Positions 62,018 to 64,000 of a DNA stretch of 64,000 nt are shown here, piece by piece. Under the pieces are notes generated by a model. It did not search any database. It was given only the letters and a program-made list of their open reading frames with translations, and had not been told where the DNA came from. Position numbers and translations under genes: made by a program. Numbering within the stretch: position 1 is the stretch's first letter; each line of letters starts with the position of its first letter. This DNA comes from RGIG5612 sp963589005 (GTDB lineage Bacteria > Bacillota > Clostridia > Lachnospirales > Lachnospiraceae), in contig CAVAJR010000006.1 in NCBI GenBank assembly GCA_963589005.1, positions 1 to 64,000 on the forward strand, written 5' to 3'.

Positions 62018-63073
62018 TTACTTCCAATTGTCCAATTCTCGTTTTAATGCCGGCAGCAGCTCCTCCTCCGGCAGTTTTGCAACAACCTCGCCATGCTTGA
62101 TCAGCAGACCGCAGCCATTTCCTCCGGCAATGCCTATGTCAGCCTCTTTGGCTTCTCCCGGACCATTTACAACACAGCCCATAACTGCCACCTTAACAGG
62201 AATATCATAAGCGCTTACCATGGTCTCAACTTCATTTGCCAGAGATATAAGATCTATTTGAGTCCTGCCGCAGGTAGGACAGGAAACTACCTGAACACCT
62301 GAACTGATAAGTCCCAGGTTTCTGAGGATCTTTCTGGCGCTCTTAACCTCCTCCACCGGGTCTCCTGTAAGCGACACTCTTATAGTATCTCCGATGCCCT
62401 GATATAAGATTATTCCGATGCCCATGGCCGACTTAATGTTGCCTGACATGATGGTGCCGGATTCTGTGATCCCTACATGCAGCGGATAGACCGTTTTCTG
62501 TGCGATCAATTCATGTGCTTTGGCACTCATGAGAACATCCGAGCTTTTGATGCTGATAACCAGATTGTCGTATCCAAAGTCTTCTATTATCCTAACCTTA
62601 TCAAGTGCGCTTTCTACAAGCCCCTCGGCAGTTACGCCGCCATATTTTTCAACGAGATCTTTCTCAAGGGAGCCTGAATTAACACCCACTCTGATGGGAA
62701 TATTTCTCTCTTTAGCGCAGCTTACAACCGCTCTTATATTATCTTCAGAACCAATATTGCCCGGATTGATCCTTATCTTATCAGCTCCATTTTCCATTGC
62801 CATAATGGCAAGCTTATAATTAAAATGGATATCTGCAACCAGCGGAATAGATATTTCCCTCTTTATATGTGCAAATGCTCTGGCCGCCTCCTCAGTCGGA
62901 ACGGTTGATCTTATGATCTGACATCCGGCATCCTCCAATCGGTGAATCTGCTTAATAGTCGAAACATAATCCTCTGTCTTAGTATTGGTCATGGATTGAA
63001 TAGCGATCGGATTGCCGCCGCCGATAGCTACATTGCCTATATGCACAACCTTTGTATTATCTCTTATTGACAT
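62018..63073 (-). CDS. ispG: 4-hydroxy-3-methylbut-2-enyl diphosphate synthase IspG
   Basis: IspG is an iron-sulfur enzyme of the MEP isoprenoid pathway. The TIM-barrel part begins with VHIGNVAIGGGNPIAIQSMTNT (its conserved N-terminal block). The cluster cysteines are in CPTCGRTQ and MGCVVNGPGEA. Length is 351, normal for the bacterial short form. It lies between rseP and polC, the same order as in many Clostridia (dxr-rseP-ispG-polC). GGAA precedes its ATG. Confidence 0.96.
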   Translation of the reverse strand: MSIRDNTKVVHIGNVAIGGGNPIAIQSMTNTKTEDYVSTIKQIHRLEDAGCQIIRSTVPTEEAARAFAHIKREISIPLVADIHFNYKLAIMAMENGADKIRINPGNIGSEDNIRAVVSCAKERNIPIRVGVNSGSLEKDLVEKYGGVTAEGLVESALDKVRIIEDFGYDNLVISIKSSDVLMSAKAHELIAQKTVYPLHVGITESGTIMSGNIKSAMGIGIILYQGIGDTIRVSLTGDPVEEVKSARKILRNLGLISSGVQVVSCPTCGRTQIDLISLANEVETMVSAYDIPVKVAVMGCVVNGPGEAKEADIGIAGGNGCGLLIKHGEVVAKLPEEELLPALKRELDNWK

Positions 63074-63194
63074 TTTTTATTCCTTATTATCTGCTCTGCG
63101 TCTGCTTAAGCTGCCGTATATAGCAAATCTCAATACGCAGCAGTCAAACTTCTATACAATCGTAAAATTATAAACCGTGCCATGTAAATCAAAA

Positions 63195-64000
63195 TCAGAA
63201 GAACTTGGTAACGTCATTAACAAGTACAACCATCATCAGAACGAACAGAAGGCTTGCACCTACCATCGTTACAATTCCTTCAACCTTCTTAGGAACCGGT
63301 TTTCTTGTGATCGCTTCTATTACCAGGAGCACGAATTTGCCGCCGTCTAACGCAGGAAACGGCATCAGGTTTAATATTCCCAGGTTAGCGCTGAGCATCA
63401 GCATAATGCCAAGCATATTAGCAAGCGTTACCATAAATCCGCTGCTTACTGATGCATCATATGTGGTGCCTACAATTTCGACAATTCCCACAGGACCTGA
63501 CAGCATATCGAGGGAACCTTGTGATGAGAACAAGATGCGAAAGCTCTTGAATACTGATACTATCTCATATTTCATCTCCGCAAAGCTGTACTTAATAATA
63601 TCCCCGGCAGAAGCCTTAACATTTGCAGTATTATATGTAAATCCCAGCTTATATGCAGATGCCTTAACAGGATGAATAGCGGTGGTAAACTCGCCTCCAT
63701 GACGGGTATATGTAATCTCCAGATCATCTGCTGTAAGAGTATTTGAAGAAAAATAATCACTTACATCATTGCCGGTCTCAACAGACACTCCATTAATTGA
63801 AGTTATGACATCTCCTGCCTTAAGTCCGGCCTTATCCGTCGGGCTCCCTTCTGTAACCTCAGCAATCTCTGCTGCCTCATCATTGGCATAATAAGAGATC
63901 CCTATGCTGTAGTAGTCATATTCCGCCGGTGACAATGTTATTGTATTTTTCTCGCCATCCCTTAAATATGTAATAGTAACTTCCTGATCCTCAGATGTTA
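63195..64000 (-). CDS. rseP: RseP-type site-2 metalloprotease, 3' part only
   Basis: This is an intramembrane protease that cleaves membrane proteins and signal-peptide remnants. The frame is open to the window edge, so the N-terminal HExxH site lies outside. Visible parts are a PDZ domain (VTEGSPTDKAGLKAGDVITSING), the membrane region with GPVGIVEIV, the second active-site motif NLMPFPALDGGKF and a final membrane segment. An apparent start at 63935 is a TTG leucine inside the gene; codons upstream (ending EKNTITLSPAEY) continue the protein. Confidence 0.93.
   Translation of the reverse strand, partial: TSEDQEVTITYLRDGEKNTITLSPAEYDYYSIGISYYANDEAAEIAEVTEGSPTDKAGLKAGDVITSINGVSVETGNDVSDYFSSNTLTADDLEITYTRHGGEFTTAIHPVKASAYKLGFTYNTANVKASAGDIIKYSFAEMKYEIVSVFKSFRILFSSQGSLDMLSGPVGIVEIVGTTYDASVSSGFMVTLANMLGIMLMLSANLGILNLMPFPALDGGKFVLLVIEAITRKPVPKKVEGIVTMVGASLLFVLMMVVLVNDVTKFF

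Overview
The window looks like chromosome from a low-GC Gram-positive anaerobe of the class Clostridia, most likely Lachnospiraceae. The pointers are a PolC-type replicase, SepF, LexA with GAAC-N4-GTTC-type boxes, an EF-G paralogue, an AtoE-type short-chain fatty-acid transporter, an oxalate/formate-family MFS carrier and an [FeFe]-hydrogenase. Family-level placement is inference. I see no phage, insertion sequence or CRISPR array. A 10-base run of N at 27890-27899 marks an assembly gap inside a flavoprotein gene.

Layout. 1-1.6 kb is an SOS locus: lexA (-) diverges from a small LysM protein of the YneA type (+), with three near-identical LexA boxes between them. 1.8-3.8 kb has a tyrosine recombinase and a TtcA-like thiolase. 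4.3-32.3 kb is one long minus-strand run of housekeeping genes. Read in transcription order it goes: EF-G paralogue, two FAD oxidoreductases, an unknown protein, miaB, mutS, maf, mutL, miaA, ynbB-like, radC, mreB, mreC, mreD, PBP2, rodA, a methylglyoxal-synthase-like gene, a small P-loop protein, an HlyD-like protein, yggS, sepF, lspA and rluD. recA (+) follows at 32.5 kb with its own LexA box.

33.8-41.4 kb is the accessory-looking block. A PucR-family regulator (+) diverges from a tight four-gene operon (-): a two-cluster ferredoxin, an AprA/SdhA-like flavoprotein, an [FeFe]-hydrogenase and a CocE/NonD hydrolase. The hydrogenase keeps a complete H-cluster but has lost three of the four Cys ligands of its N-terminal [2Fe-2S] cluster. 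I read the block as a regulated pathway in which the hydrolase releases a substrate and the hydrogenase-ferredoxin-flavoprotein chain reduces it. The substrate is unknown. This is the best candidate here for an undescribed system.

41.4-53.0 kb returns to core genes on the minus strand: GH25 lysozyme, pgk, tpiA, ruvA, ruvB, ftsW/rodA-like, pbpA-like, yicC, gmk, rpoZ, rimO, pgsA. 53.3-58.1 kb carries two carboxylate-type transporters, a tRNA-Glu with clear promoter and terminator, a metallophosphoesterase and a ferredoxin-nitroreductase. 58.3-64 kb holds polC, ispG and the 3' part of rseP, which runs off the right edge.

The most unexpected protein-level observation is that PolC lacks the DEDD proofreading exonuclease normally inserted in its PHP domain; a linker of about 43 residues stands in its place. 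Other oddities are substituted catalytic positions in the methylglyoxal-synthase-like protein, a degenerate G4 motif in the EF-G paralogue, divergent nucleotide-site residues in MreB, and an in-frame echo of the recA 3' end just after its stop codon.
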